DNA of 64,000 nt from Anodontia alba (lineage: Eukaryota > Mollusca > Bivalvia > Lucinida > Lucinidae), in assembly GCA_964016985.1 (NCBI GenBank), contig OZ024830.1:21766123-21830122 (forward strand), written 5' to 3'. The notes beneath the pieces were generated by a model that saw nothing but the letters and a program-made list of their open reading frames with translations, ran no database searches and was not told the origin of the DNA. Below are positions 9,694 to 21,939 of the stretch, piece after piece. Both the position numbers and the translations under genes were made by a program. The stretch's first letter is position 1. Every line of letters starts with the position of its first letter.

Positions 9694-11151
9694 TTGGCGC
9701 TCAGCATTGAGAAAGTAGAGCTAAGAATCGGAACTGGTCGGCATGCGTTTCAATGAAATATCACGTCATGTGTCTGGGACGTGATATTTCAGCAAGGAAA
9801 GTAAGCACTGAGACCACTGTTGCATCCAGTCACCGTCGCGATATGATTAAAAGACTTTTGAAAGAGACTTTAAATCCGAATAAAATAAAAATAATTAAAC
9901 TATCGACCTTTCAATATTTTCAGGTTGCAATCTGTCCGATGGCTTTTTAATGGTATACCCGCGCTTGCGCGGGTCCTTTTCTTGTACTTATAGATGACAC
10001 GTAATGCACGGGCCTGTTAATACAGGTAGTATGTGTTATATAATATAGCTCGTGCTAGCTCGAGTTATTCATTGTATAGGCGACAGTTAAGCGACAAAAC
10101 TCGTGCTGTAACAGTTGAACGGTTTTAACCTTTAAACCGCTGAGCAAAGTTGTAGCAGACGATATTCCATTTCATTATTATTATTATTAATATTATTCAG
10201 AGAAAATAACACAGAACATTTCATGCAAAGCGTGTGCTTGACAGACGATTCATATGGACTGTCAAGACTTATTTTCTCTGAAACCTACCCTCTCAAACAC
10301 ATGTATCACACCCAAATGAGAATTGTCCACTATCTGCAGCCTGACAGGAAGATTAAAGACAATGCAGTTATTTCCCTTAGACCGTTTGTCGATTTCGAAC
10401 AAGCGAATTATTTTGCTCAGAGATGTCATACATGTATCTCAAGCTATGTAAGTCGGGACTTTTCACCATATAATATCGGAAATGAGGAAGGGGTTGGTTA
10501 TTAAGCACAGTAAACCTTTCAATCCTGAGTGTCTGAAATAGACTCTTCTATCCCTGCATTTGGACACTTCCATTGCTGTCAAAAGGGTTGCGGTTGTAAA
10601 TTAAGAACAGAATGGCAAACAGTAAAGATTCCGATTAAACCGCTCGTAACGAGTCTGTTTTTTTCTTCATAGATGGAAGTGTTAAGACAGATTTATGCAG
10701 TAAAATGTTGCCAGAGGTAACAAAAACTAATAAAGCTGGCTTGACACAGCAAAGTTCTGTGCATAGCGTCCGTATAGGTCGTAAGATTCCAGTAGCCTTT
10801 ACCTCAAGGTCGTCAGAGGTCATATTCGTTCAGCACTTTAAAAATTGCGTTCTATCTGTAGTTTCTAAACCATGTACGTAAGTGCCTCGGTCCATTTCCA
10901 ATATAAGGTGTGCCTGCTTAGTTTTAATTGTTACCATGTTTTACGAAAATTCCTGCATTTAATGCAAACAATGGTGACCCTGATCGTTCTGCGGCGTCTG
11001 ATCTAGGTCTACACCGTTTGCCAATATCCCTTTTAATGGACACTATGCATAAAAGTTGCAAAAATTGAAACCACTACAATTGCATTTTCTCATTTATTTT
11101 CTTTTTGTTTCTTTGCTTTCATGGCGTGATGAATCTGCGAAAACATTTGGA
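9694..11151. repeat. Macrosatellite unit 1, left portion
   Basis: The first recognisable copy of a tandem unit of roughly 2.6-2.8 kb. Shared landmarks with the later units are GGAACTGGTCGGCATGCG (9,730), an ATATCACGTCATG/GACGTGATAT hairpin, GCACGGGCCTGTTAATACAGG (from about 10,007), a CAGAGAAAATAAC/TTATTTTCTCTG hairpin (about 10,198-10,280), GCTCGTAACGAGTCTGTTTTT (about 10,644) and GGCGTGATGAATC (11,123). It stops at GCGAAAACATTTGGA (11,137-11,151), where the 6.45-kb LINE was inserted; the unit continues at 17,600. Confidence 0.85.
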
Positions 11152-11326
11152 TGGATGGATGGATATTTTGTTTATAGACGCTCAACCCTAAAAGGGCATA
11201 TAGCGTCTAATAAGTTTTATGTTATATGATGATTTTATTTAATGAGAAATTTAAAAATATCTAGGATTGATGTGTTTATTTTAAAGAGATAAAGTATCAA
11301 TCATTTTAAGTTATTAAAAATACTGA
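11152..11326 (-). other. LINE 3' UTR and tetranucleotide tail
   Basis: Minus-strand sequence after the ORF2 stop. It ends in repeated ATCC units instead of poly(A), as in many I-type elements. A hairpin-like ACGCTC/GAGCGT region (AGACGCTCAACCC and GCATATAGCGTCT) lies near 11,177-11,208 and may be a recognition structure for the reverse transcriptase; that role is inferred. Confidence 0.7.
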
Positions 11327-14300
11327 TCATATTTTATTAAAAAGTCCGATCTCTTTAAGAAAGTCGAGTATTTTCTGAGTTGGCATATCAAAAAGTTCCT
11401 TTATAGTTTTTATATTAAAATACTTAGTGCGAATGTGATTAAATTCAGCACAAGTGATAAGTAAATGTTTGACTGTGAAAGGTTCATTACAAGGAATGCA
11501 GAATGGAGCTTGTTCATTTTTTAATATGTAAGAATGAGTAATTCTAGTGTGTCCAATTCTACATCTGGTGATTTTTGTTTGTTCTTTTCTGCTGTAATTA
11601 GAGAATGTGCATTTGCTGTTAAAATTTGGTTTTATTTCATTTAATTTATTTTGAGTTTGTGTTTCCCAAACAGACTGACATTTATTGTTAATGTATAGAC
11701 GGATGTTCGATTTAAAGTAGGAGTGAGGAATTTTAAAATTGGTTATCACTAAGGATAGTGCAGATTTGGCTTCTAAATCGGCTAATTCATTTCCACGAAT
11801 ATTAACGTGGCTGGGAAGCCAACAAAATACAATTTCTTTTGAAACTGAAAGGTAATAATATTTTTTAAGAATTTGCTGAATTAATGGGTTTCTATGGTGT
11901 AAATCTTTAAGAGATTTTAATACAGAAAGAGAATCTGAATAAATGATGAACTGTTTTTCAGACTGATCTCGGATATGATAAAGTGCAATATCAATTGCCT
12001 TGGCTTCGGCGGTAAAAATGGAGCTATTATCAGGTAATCTGATACTGTCAGTAAAATTTGGACTAATAACAGAACAAGCAACTTTCTCATCTTGTTTCGA
12101 ACCATCTGTATAAATTGACAGGTAATGTTTATAATTTGATTTGATTTCTAAAAATTCATTCTTAAAAATATGCGACTCGACTTCTGTTTTTTTTATTTTT
12201 ATGAAGGTCTAAAATAATCTTTGGAGGGTTTAACGTCCATGGCTCTTTTGATGGAAAAGAAAAATGTTGAACATTTTTAATATTGATATTGGCCTCTTCA
12301 AGTAACGTTTGTATTCTCAGGCCAAGGGGTTTAATAGCCGTTGGTTTGTTGTTGTAAAATCTTTCATATTTAGGGTTAAAAAGACAATCATAAGCTGAAT
12401 TACGTGGATTGGCGGCTAATTTAGTAACATATTGAAGAGACAATTTCTCTCTTCTTATATACAATGATGGTTCATTTGATTCAGCGTATAAACTTTCGAC
12501 GGGGGAAGTACGAAAAGCCCCTAGAGCCAGACGTAAACCTTGGTGATGAATAGTATCCAAAGATTTCAAATAAGATTTTCTAGCGGATCCATAAACTATG
12601 GATCCATAATCCAGTTTAGATCGAATTAAAGATCTATAAAGATTTAAAAGAACAGTACGATCTCCTCCCCAGTCGGAACTGGAGAGAACTTTAAGAATAT
12701 CAAGTGCTTTAAGACATTTAGCTTTCAAAGCTTTGATGTGTGGTATAAAAGATAATTTGTTATCGAACAAAAGACCTAGGAATTTTGCTTCACTGACGAC
12801 TGGAATAGGACTACCGTATATGGTAAGATAAGGATCTGAATGTAGCTGACGTATTTGACGAAAATGAACGCACTGAGTTTTTGTTTTTGAAAATTTGAAA
12901 CCATTTTCTGTTGCCCAATCTTCTATATTGTTTAAACATCGTTGTAGTTTGAATTCAAAGGTTTCCATATTTTTCGATCTAATAAATATTCCAAAATCGT
13001 CAACAAAAAGTGAACAATCAAGGTCTTTCACACATTTAACAATATCGTTAATTTTAATGCCAAACAAGGTAGGTGATAAAATGCTTCCCTGTGGTACACC
13101 TTGTTCTTGTTTAAATATGTCCGATAACGTATTACCTATTCGAACATTAAATGTTCGATCTGATAAAAAGTTTTGAATAAAAAGTGGTAATCGGCCTTTA
13201 AGGCCTAATTTATGTAAATCTTTCATGATGCCATGTTTCCAAGTAGAATCGTAAGCTTTTTCTGTCAAAAAATACAGCTACGACATGTTCTTTTTTGACA
13301 AAGGCATCACGAATAAAAGATTCCAAACGAATCAAATGATCGTTTGTACAATTATTTTTTCTGAATCCAGCTTGATATTTTGTTATAAGCTGGTTTGATT
13401 CCAAGAACCAAACCAGTCTATCATTAATCATTCTCTCCATTGTTTTACATAAACAACTTGTCAAAGCAATAGGTCTGTAGTTAGTAGCTTCAGTATGATC
13501 TTTATTTGGTTTTGGTATAGGTATAATCGTTGCTTTACTCCAGTCTTTTGGAAATTTTCCAGTGATCCAAATATCATTTAAAATATTTAATAAAGTTTTT
13601 AAAGCGTTATCGGGTAAATGTTTAAGAATTTGATAATGAATGTCATCAGGACCAGCAGCTGTATCATGAGATTTATGAAGAGCATCTAATAATTCTGAAG
13701 CTGTGAATGGTACATTATATTTTTCATGATTTAGAGACGTAAAATTTAGATGCTCTTTCTCTCGTTCCTGTTTTATGTTTTGAAAGGTTTCGGAATAATT
13801 TGCACTAGAAGAGTTTTTTCTGAAAATACTCTCCTAGTGCATTGGAAATATCTTTAGTCGTTGAGCATATATTTCCATTTGATTTAATATGGACATGCTT
13901 GTTATTTTTATTTTTGCCAGTAATTTTTCGAATCATGTCCCATATTTTCTTAGCTGGAGTTCTAGAATTAAGTTTGGAGACGTATTGCTGCCAAGATGTT
14001 CTTTTAGCCGTTTTTATTGTCTTGCGAGCTTTTGCTCGCATTTGTTTGGCATGGATTAGATTTTCTTTTGTTGGCTGCCTATTGAATTTTCGTAAGGCAG
14101 ATTTTCTTTTATTTATTGAATTTTTAACATCTTTATTAAACCAAGGTCTATTTCTTTTTGAACGTGTCGAGGACTTTGGAATACATTTTTCGGCTACATG
14201 AATTAATGTATCAGTAAAAGCTTGTATATCATCTGCTGTTTTAAACATTTCAGGATTTAATTTTTCATTACATAGCTCCATAAAATTCTCCCAGTTTGCT

Positions 14301-14998
14301 TTATTCAAATTCCATCGGGAATGATGGTCTTCATTTGTCGATTCAATTTCTTCAATTTTAATTGGAAAATGATCGCTCCCATGAAGGTCATCTAAAACTG
14401 ACCAATCAAAATCTAAGTAAATATTTGGAGAGCATATAGACAAATCTAAAGCAAAATAATTTCTTGTAGGAGAATGACGATAAGTTGGTTGTTTATCGTT
14501 AAATAAACATAAATCATTTTCTGCAATAAAATTTTCTATTATTTCTCCTTTGTAATTTGTATCCAGACAACCCCATAGTTTGCTGTGACTATTAAAGTCA
14601 CCTAATAATAAATAAGGACGAGGTAACTGGTTTATAAGATTTTCTAAATCGTGTTTAGAAAATTTACAGTGTGGAGGAAGATATAGAAAACAAATTGTTA
14701 TGGATTTAGACAGAGTGACATTTACAGCAACAGCTTGTAAATTACTATTTATATCTATCTGTCTATGAGGAACATTTGATTTTACAAGGATAGATGAACC
14801 TCCTGAGGCTTTCTGATTTTCAGTTGCGATATGATTATATAAACTATAATTTTTAAAATTAATATTATCTGTATTTTTTAAAAAGGTTTCCTGGAGACAA
14901 AAGACAGTCGGAGAAAGTAGTGTTGTTAAAATTAAAATTTCGTTATAATTTGCTTTTAGTCCTCGACAGTTCCACTGAATAATTGATTTTTTATCCAT
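11327..14998 (-). pseudogene. LINE ORF2: endonuclease, reverse transcriptase, RNase H (frameshifted)
   Basis: About 1,220 codons, starting at the ATG at 14,998. The N-terminal apurinic-type endonuclease has WNCRG (9-13), QETF (36-39), YLPP (106-109), GDFN (133-136), LDLSICS (184-190) and GSDHFPI (207-213). The reverse transcriptase follows, with GPDD (near 13,650), QGVPQGSIL and a catalytic box LFVDDFGIF (about 13,000), where the usual FADD is FVDD. The RNase H domain at about 12,115-11,800 has YTDGS, TAEAKA, YSDSLS and a HVNIRGNELAD-like motif. A C-terminal Cys/His segment (CIPC...HLLITC) ends the protein. Three lesions break the frame: the T-run at 13,814-13,819 (one extra base), about 13,262 just before EKAYDS, and the T-run at 12,187-12,194. 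All domains remain readable, so decay is recent to moderate. The product would nick target DNA and copy element RNA. Confidence 0.93.
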
Positions 14999-15081
14999 GA
15001 TAAATGGAGAGATGATTTGAAAATAAGGAACTTAATCCTTTTGTTTTCTCTGAGACTGCGAGAACATGGAGGAGTCAATCT

Positions 15082-16283
15082 CTAACTCCATGTTCTCAAG
15101 GGAATCGAACCGATTGACCAACTTGATCGGATCGGCCGACGCCCCTTTACTATATGGATTTGGTTCTTTATCTTTATCTTTTTCTTTTCCATTTTTCCTT
15201 TCTGGTCAGCTGTCCTGGACCTGGATCTCTGTTGTGATCCACTTGTTTTAGTCGGCTGTGTTTGTGAACTGTTTTGAGATTTTGTTGGTGGTCTAGACTG
15301 ATGAGTAGATGTGGGTTTATGTTTAGGTTTTAGAGTAGGAGTAATAACTTTTGAATTTGCTTTGATGACAGAATCTTTTTCGTTAAACTGGGTAGAAGTT
15401 TTTTTGGTTTCAGGTTTAGTGTTTAGGGATTGAACAACTTTTGCAAAGGTGATTTCAGGTTGATTTTCTTGAATCTTTTTGGCTTCCAAATAAGTGATTT
15501 TTTGTGTAACTTTAATTTTCATGATTTCTTTCTCTTTTTTCCAAATTTCACACTGATTTGATTTTGATTGATGGTTTTTGTGACAGTTCACACACTTGGC
15601 TTCATTTTTACAAGCATTTGTATGGTGATCAAATTCACCCATACCACATTTTTCACATATTGATCCAGGTGCTTCCGGACAGCCGTTTTCATGATGTCCA
15701 AACCTCTGACAGTTGAAACACCGCAGAGGATTTGGAATGTAGACTTCAACCGGTATAATTCGGTAAAAGATTTTTATTTAGTGATTTCGGTAAAGTTGTG
15801 GTGTTGAAAGTTAGTAAAAGTGTATTTGTTTCTATAAAGTTTCCATCTTTTTTAATTTTAAAACGTTTGCAAGCTGTTACTCCTTGTGTGTTAAGATATT
15901 CTGTGATATTTTCTTCAGTTTCATGTTTTAGCATTCTGTCACGGATAATACCTTTGCAACTGTTGAGAGTTTTATGTTCCGTGACAGTGACATTAATATT
16001 AAAAAATTTTGTAAGTTTCAAAAGATTATCAGTTTGAGATTTTCTGTTTGTTTCTACCAAAAGAGTTCCATTTTTTATTTTTTTTTACATTTTTTGGAGT
16101 GCCTATAATAGATTCGATTTGTTTTTCTATGATGAATGGTGACAGTGAAGTTATTGGTTTATCTTCTTTGCTCGAAATCACTAAAAATTTAGCGAAGTTC
16201 TCATTAGCTTTGAACGTAAAGGTAGTCGGTTGCGTGTCGTCCTCCGAAGAGTCGAACGCCAGAAATCGTTTTCGAGAGGCCAT
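15082..16283 (-). pseudogene. LINE ORF1: nucleic-acid-binding protein with CCHC knuckles (frameshifted)
   Basis: The start at 16,283 gives MASRKRFLAFDSSEDD. An in-frame ATG 15 codons upstream exists but is less likely, because the MASRKR start is followed by the usual acidic N-terminus. The middle region resembles the fold that precedes zinc knuckles in Jockey/I ORF1 proteins (GTLLVETNRKSQTDNLLKL). Three cysteine clusters follow: CFNCQRFGHHENGC, CEKCGMGEFDHHTNAC and CVNCHKNHQSKSNQC. The C-terminus is Ser/Thr/Gln-rich and basic. Frameshifts lie in the T-run at 16,078-16,086 and near 15,775. The protein would coat element RNA. It ends 83 bp upstream of ORF2. Confidence 0.88.
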
Positions 16284-17599
16284 GGTGATGAAATTTTTGA
16301 TTCGATAGCTATGCGCCCCACCCTCCATGGAGCCCTACAAGGGGACGTTTAACAGAAATGGATCTCCTATTTCTAACGTCAAGGCTACATTGCTATTATA
16401 CTCGGTGTCAAGATCAGGGTCTTCAGCTCGGCCTCATACTTAGATGATTTCCCACCTATTCATCTAAATTTCCATAGAAAAAATTATGAACAGTTGAGTT
16501 CATCCCCCTATCCACAGCCTCCACTCACAGAGGTTTCCGCCAAAGCCCCAATACAAGCCCACCAATTGACCCTTCAGCCGCCGCCCATTGAAACTCACTT
16601 AAAGTTAGAGGAACATGAGAAAAATAAGCCCGGTTTGTACCATAAAGATACGTATAAAAGAGAGAAAGAAGCTAAGAACAAGTTGTGCGCTTCTAGAGCT
16701 TGGCACGACTGAGCCGATTGATCCAGGCCGGATCTAACCTAGACCGCTCTTCTATCTGAAATAAGGGCCAAAATGATGTGTTGAAAAGCTGGAGATCCCT
16801 GGGCTTTCCTCAATCATCAGGTTCCCCTCTCCCAGCATACGAGACGCCACCCACGGCAAACAGGTGGTTCCTGTTTTAATAGGGGATTACACCCTATCCA
16901 CTACAGAAGGAAAGTGATCTGTAGATTTTATTCCCTACAGACAAGGGAGGCCGAAAACGTCTGGGAAATTGAAAGGTTATTTTTAACATAAATTAGGAGA
17001 TCCATATTTAAAATAAACAGTTTATTATAGAAAGAAGGATTTATTTTGGATTCATTTTTTAAGAGATCAAACAAACAAGCTGTGTTAGATGATATGTAGC
17101 TTTCAAATGATATGTAGCTTTCATACCTTGAAAAACGTTTAGTTTTTTATCTAACAATATTAAATGCATCTTATTTTTTTAATGTGGAGAATGCTAGAGT
17201 TCGGAAAAATGACACAAACACAAGACAAACACATATGTTAAATACAGACGAGGTTATAATCTTCGTCCCATGTGCGACCCACGGGCACAGAATGATACAC
17301 AAACAAATGAAGCATGTTAGTAACATGAGATAGGAAAGGTTTAAAAGGATAGATCTCGCGAAATTTATTTTTTCCAATTTAAGATGCATTTCAATAAATT
17401 TAATTTTATAGTCTGGAATTATACCGGTTGAACGGACGGTTGCTCTGTTATGTTAGGGGTTTTACCCAACTGCCACAGAAGCGGAAGGCAGCCACCTATT
17501 TCGAGGGCCCGGGTGGTCACGGGCAGCCTCTTTTAGACGGCTCGTACGTCACGCAGAGGGTACGTCTGGCCTATTCTAAGCCCGGAACCAGCACGGGGC
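16284..17599 (-). other. LINE 5' UTR (inferred from target duplication)
   Basis: About 1.3 kb lies between ORF1 and the target duplication at 17,600. The part next to the flank (17,428-17,599) is GC-rich. A short direct repeat (ATGATATGTAGCTTTCA) occurs at about 17,088-17,125. An internal promoter would be expected here for a LINE, but I recognise no specific motif. Nothing else interrupts it visibly, though a second nested insertion cannot be excluded by eye. Confidence 0.6.
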
Positions 17600-18033
17600 G
17601 CGAAAACATTTGGAGCGTGAACGGCTTATCAAAGACATTAAGGGGAGTTGATTCAGCTGATAAGATTGTCTGCCATTTTTAAAAAGGACACTTTTTGTCA
17701 CCTGCTGTTTACGTCTTTGTACACAATCTCCTTCTGAAAGTTGTATATTCAACCCCAGCCCCCACCCCCAGCGCACACACTAAATGGAGCATTTTTTTTT
17801 TTTTTTTTGTGTTTACTCTTAGAATAGCACCTTCTTCAGAAAGGGGTAAAAGCAATTTTGACGGAGTTGTCCCCCTTGAAAGTGTATCCATTCCCTTTAA
17901 GGAGCCTCGATACACCTGATAGGTTTTCTGCCAATTGTTACAATGGGAGACAATGTTTGTGATTTCGTTTTGCTTTAAAGCATCTAGCCCCAGGCCATAC
18001 GTATGGTGGCCCGTTTGGGTTTATACCTATTTA

Positions 18034-18800
18034 ACGCAGATATCTACACAAAAATGCAGATATCTATATTAAAATAGATATATCTGCATTTAAATACTGA
18101 TATCTACATTTGACTACAGATATCTATACTTCAATAACATATATCTGTATTCGTGCTTCAAATATAAATCTGTATTAGAAATGCAGATATCTCTATTTGG
18201 CTGTAAAATAAATTTTATTTACACATATCTGCATTTTTAATTATAGATATTTGCATTTCAAATGCAGAGATTTCTATTTATATTAGCTATCTGTATTTTT
18301 GGAAACTCGGATATCTGTATTTGAAATACTGATATCTCTAACTGAAATACAACTATCTATAAATTTCATTTGAATAACGATATCTGCAATTTAAATGGAG
18401 ATATCTGTATTTCAAAAACAGATATCTACATTAATAAGAAAGTACAGATATATTTAACTGAAACAGAGGCCGGCCTCGGTGGCTCAAATGGATGCGCCGT
18501 CCGACTGAAGACCAGGAGGTCGCGGGTTCAACCCCCGCCGAGGTCGGCAACATTCTTTCGTGGAGATTGATCATGAAATATTTTCTACGGTCATTCTCTC
18601 CCTTCCGCTGATTCAAGAAGGGCAGTTGTCAGTTTCTGGCGAAAGCGTGTGCACAATACTGGTTAACCGCTTAGAGGACTATGCCTGCCCAGTAAACGTG
18701 TGGTTAGGTAAATTGACCGCGCTCGACATGACCCCGTTGGGTTGACTGGGCCGTAAACACAAACAAACTGAAACAGAGATATCTGTATTTGAAATGAAGG
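18034..18800. repeat. GATATC minisatellite array 1 (with a SINE inside)
   Basis: Degenerate tandem units of about 18-20 bp with consensus near CAGATATCTGCATTTAAATA. Each unit is built on the GATATC palindrome, and many are extended to CAGATATCTG. A SINE interrupts the array at 18,469-18,765. Equivalent arrays end units 2 and 4. Confidence 0.9.
18469..18765 (+). mobile_element. tRNA-derived SINE, full-length, 13-bp target duplication
   Basis: The best copy of the family. The tRNA-like head has A box TGGCTCAAATGG and B box GGTTCAACCCC (about 18,525-18,540), then a body and the tail AAACACAAACAA. AACTGAAACAGAG flanks both sides (18,456-18,468 and 18,766-18,778), a direct mark of LINE-assisted insertion. 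It should be transcribed by RNA polymerase III and mobilised by a LINE in trans. The partner LINE is not evident: the tail does not match the tetranucleotide tail of the LINE at 11-17 kb. Confidence 0.95.
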
Positions 18801-19228
18801 TATTTCTAGTCATGAACCTGATTGTTTTTAACTTTTATTTTCAACAAATGATAAATACATCCTTGCTGAAAGTTTTTTTGACATGCTTGATATTTACCAA
18901 GCTTCAGAGTTTCCGAACTTTCATTAAAAATGGGCACTAATTTGTTGACCGGGGCATTCAGTAGCGCACAGTGATAGCGAACGTTTTACTCCGGATGACG
19001 AGCAGGGGTCCAGGACAAAACACTCGCGAGTAACTTGCACATCTTTTGAATCCTTGAATTCTTAGGACTCTAGGCGCTCAGCATAGAGAAAGTAGGGCTA
19101 TGAATCGGAACTGGTCGGCATGCGTTTCAGTGAAATATCACGCCATGTGTATGTGGCGTGATATTTCGGTAAGGCAGCACTCTCAAAGTAAGCACTGAGA
19201 CTACTGTCGCATCCAGTCACCGTCGCGA

Positions 19229-19508
19229 CATACAACATGCCTATATAATTTTGACCCCCTTAAACCCCACTTTTATATAGTAAAACTGGGGTTTACAGGG
19301 GTATACATTATTTTACTTATTTCTACTAAAAAAAAAAAATAGATTGTGGGTACTCGTTCGAACCGCCTCGGCGAGGCGGTTCTAACGAGTACCCACAATC
19401 TATATTTTGAGCAGAAATATGAAAAAATATTTGAATTTTTTGTCTGAACATTTTCAATTTTCGGTGATTAACTTTTCAGTACACTTGAATAGGCATGTTT
19501 TCGTAATG
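19229..19508 (+). mobile_element. Palindrome-core MITE, copy 1
   Basis: Ends resemble CATTACGAAAACATGCCTAT and its inverse (the left end is decayed). The centre is a long inverted repeat (about 19,345-19,405) whose arms contain GTGGGTACTCGTT and AACGAGTACCCAC around CCTCGGCGAGG. Unit 4 has uninterrupted GTCGCGATATGATT at this site, so insertion is demonstrated. Confidence 0.88.
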
Positions 19509-21164
19509 ATATGACTGAAAGATTTTTGAAAAAGATACTGAAATAATAATAATAATAAAAAAAATAAACAATCGACCTTTCAATATTTTCAGGTTACAAT
19601 CTGTCCGATGGCTCTTTTATGTTTCATAGGCACTTGCGCGTTTTTTTGTTTTTTTTTCTTGTATTTATAGATGACACGTAATGCACGGGCCTGTGAATAC
19701 AGGTAGAATGTGTTACATAATATAGCTCGTGCTAGCACGAGTTATTCATCGTCTCGGCGACAGTTAAGCGACAAAATCCGTGCTTTAACAGTTGACCGGT
19801 TTGAACCCTTAAAACGCTGAGCAAAGTTGTAGCAGACGATATTCCTTTTCATTATTATTATTATTTTCAGAGAAAATAACACTTGACTATTCATGTGTGT
19901 GCTTGACAGACAATTCATATGGACAGTCAAGACTTATTTTCTCTGAAACCTACCCTCTGAAACTCATATATTACACCCAAATGATTGTTGCCTTTCACGA
20001 AGATTAACGACAATGCAGTTATTTCCCTTAGACCATTTGTCGATTGTGCACATAAGTGAATTATTTATTTAGCTCAGAGATGCCATACGTGTATCTCAAG
20101 CTTTGTAAGTCGGAACATTTTCACTATATAATATTGGAAATGCGGAAGAGTTTGGTTATCGAGCACAGTAAACCTTTAATTCCTGAGTTTTGAAATAGAC
20201 TCTTCTATCTCTGCATTTGAACACTTCCATTGCTGCCAAAAGGGTTACAGTTGTAAATTAAGAACAGAATGGCAGACAGTGAATATCCCAATGAGACGGC
20301 TCGTAACGAGTCTGTTTTTGGCTTCATAGATGGAAAAGTTCAGACAGATTTATGCAGTAAAATGTAACAAAAAAAAATAATAAAGCTTGTTTGACACAGC
20401 AAAGTTCTGTGCATAGCGTCCGTATACATATACACTACTTACTAATTATTTCAGTAGCCTTGACCTCAAGGTCATCACAGGTCACATTTGCTAAGCACAT
20501 AAAAATTTGCATTCTACCTGTAATTTCTAACCCAGGTACATAAGTGCCCCGGTCTATTTCCAGTATAATGGGTGTCTGCTTAGTTTTTATTGTTACCATG
20601 TTTTACGAAAATTCCTGCATTTAATGCAAACAATGGTGACCCCGATTGCTCTGTGGCATCTAATCTATGTCTATACTGTTTGCCAATATCCCTTTTAAGG
20701 GACACTATGCATAAATGTGTTAATGTCATTTTATATATTGTCGGGAGATTTTTTCTGATTGTTTATATAAACAGGAAATGAAGACATAGTAAGAATGTTA
20801 TACTTCATTCAGGGAGACAGCATAAAAGTTGTAAAAACAGAAACCACTAAAATTTCCTTTTCTCGTTTATTTTCTTTTTGTTGTTTTGAGTTCATGGCGT
20901 GATGAATCTGGGAAAACATTTGGAGCGTGAACGCTTATCAAAGGCATTAAAAGGGGAGTTGATTCAGCTGATAAGATTGTCTACCGTTTTTTAAAAGGGG
21001 GACATGTTTTGTCACTTACTGTTTACGTCTTTTTACACAATCTCCTTCTGAAAGTTGTATAATCACCCTGCCCCCGCCCCACCCCCCGTTAACGTCTTTG
21101 TACACAATCTCCTTCTGAAAGTTGTATATTCAACCACCAACCCCCCCCCCCCCCGGCCCCCACA

Positions 21165-21242
21165 ACACACACACGCACACACACATACTAAATGGAGCAT
21201 TGTTTTTTTTTTTTTTTTTTCTTTTTTCGTTTTTTTTTTTAT
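21165..21242. repeat. CA-rich and poly(T) tract within unit 2
   Basis: CACACACGCACACACAC is followed by long T-runs. The corresponding stretch of unit 1 (about 17,775-17,810) has a shorter T-run, so the tract has expanded in this copy. Confidence 0.75.
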
Positions 21243-21456
21243 TCTTAGAATAGCTCCTTTTTCAGAAAGGAGTAAAAGCAATTTTGACAGAGTTGTCCCC
21301 CTTGAAAGTGTATCTATTCCCCTTAAGGAGACTCGATACACCTGATAGGTTTTCTGCCAGTTGTTGCAATGGGAGGCAACTTTAGCGACTTTATTTTACA
21401 TAATAACATCTAGCCCCAGGCCATACGTATGGTGGCCCGTTTGGGTTTATACCCAC

Positions 21457-21930
21457 TGAACGCAGATATCTACATTAAAGTGCAGATATCTGCATTTAAA
21501 TAGAGATATATGCATTTAAATACAGATATCTTCATTTGAATACAGCTATCTGTACTTCAAATACAAATATCTGTATTTTAACTTCAAATACATATATCTG
21601 TATTTGAAATGCAAATATTTTGCTTGGTTGTAAAATAGCGATATCTAAATTTGAATTACAGATATCTGCATTTTAATTACAGATATTTGCATTTCAAATG
21701 CAGATATTTCTATTTGGATTAGATATCTGTAGTTTTGGGAACTCGGATATCTGTATTTGAAATACTGATGTCTCTAACTGAAATAAAAATATCTACAATT
21801 ATCATTTGAATAAAGATATCTGCCATTCAAGTGTTTCAAAAACAGATATCTGTATTAATAGAAAGTACAGATATATATAACTGTGATAGAGATATCTGTA
21901 TTTGAAATGAAGAGATCTCTAGTTATGAAC
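21457..21930. repeat. GATATC minisatellite array 2
   Basis: The same 18-20-bp CAGATATCTGNATTT units as arrays 1 and 3, closing macrosatellite unit 2. Units diverge individually, but the GATATC core is kept in most. Confidence 0.9.
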
Positions 21931-21939
21931 CTGATTGTT

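Larger units (their letters stand above)
11152..17599 (-). mobile_element. Full-length LINE, EN-RT-RNaseH type, with 15-bp target duplication
   Basis: A non-LTR retrotransposon on the minus strand inserted into macrosatellite unit 1. GCGAAAACATTTGGA occurs at both boundaries (11,137-11,151 and 17,600-17,614). Sister unit 2 carries an uninterrupted GAAAACATTTGGAGCGTGAA, which is the empty site. Order on the minus strand: about 1.3 kb 5' UTR, ORF1 with CCHC knuckles, ORF2 with endonuclease, reverse transcriptase and RNase H, short 3' UTR, and a (TCCA)n-type tail (11,148-11,164 on the plus strand). Domain order and the RNase H fit the I/Nimb side of the Jockey/I group; the clade is inferred. Both ORFs carry frameshifts, so the copy is dead. 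Confidence 0.92.
17600..18800. repeat. Macrosatellite unit 1, right portion
   Basis: Resumes at the second copy of GCGAAAACATTTGGA and continues with blocks shared with units 2 and 4: GTTTACGTCTTTGTACACAA (about 17,707), CAATTTTGACGGAGTTGTCC (about 17,852), and CTAGCCCCAGGCCATACGTA (about 17,984). It then enters the GATATC array. Confidence 0.85.

Noticed and set aside
10223..10504. 93-codon plus-strand frame in macrosatellite unit 1
   Set aside because: The equivalent stretch of units 2 and 4 carries indels and stops, so the frame is not conserved.
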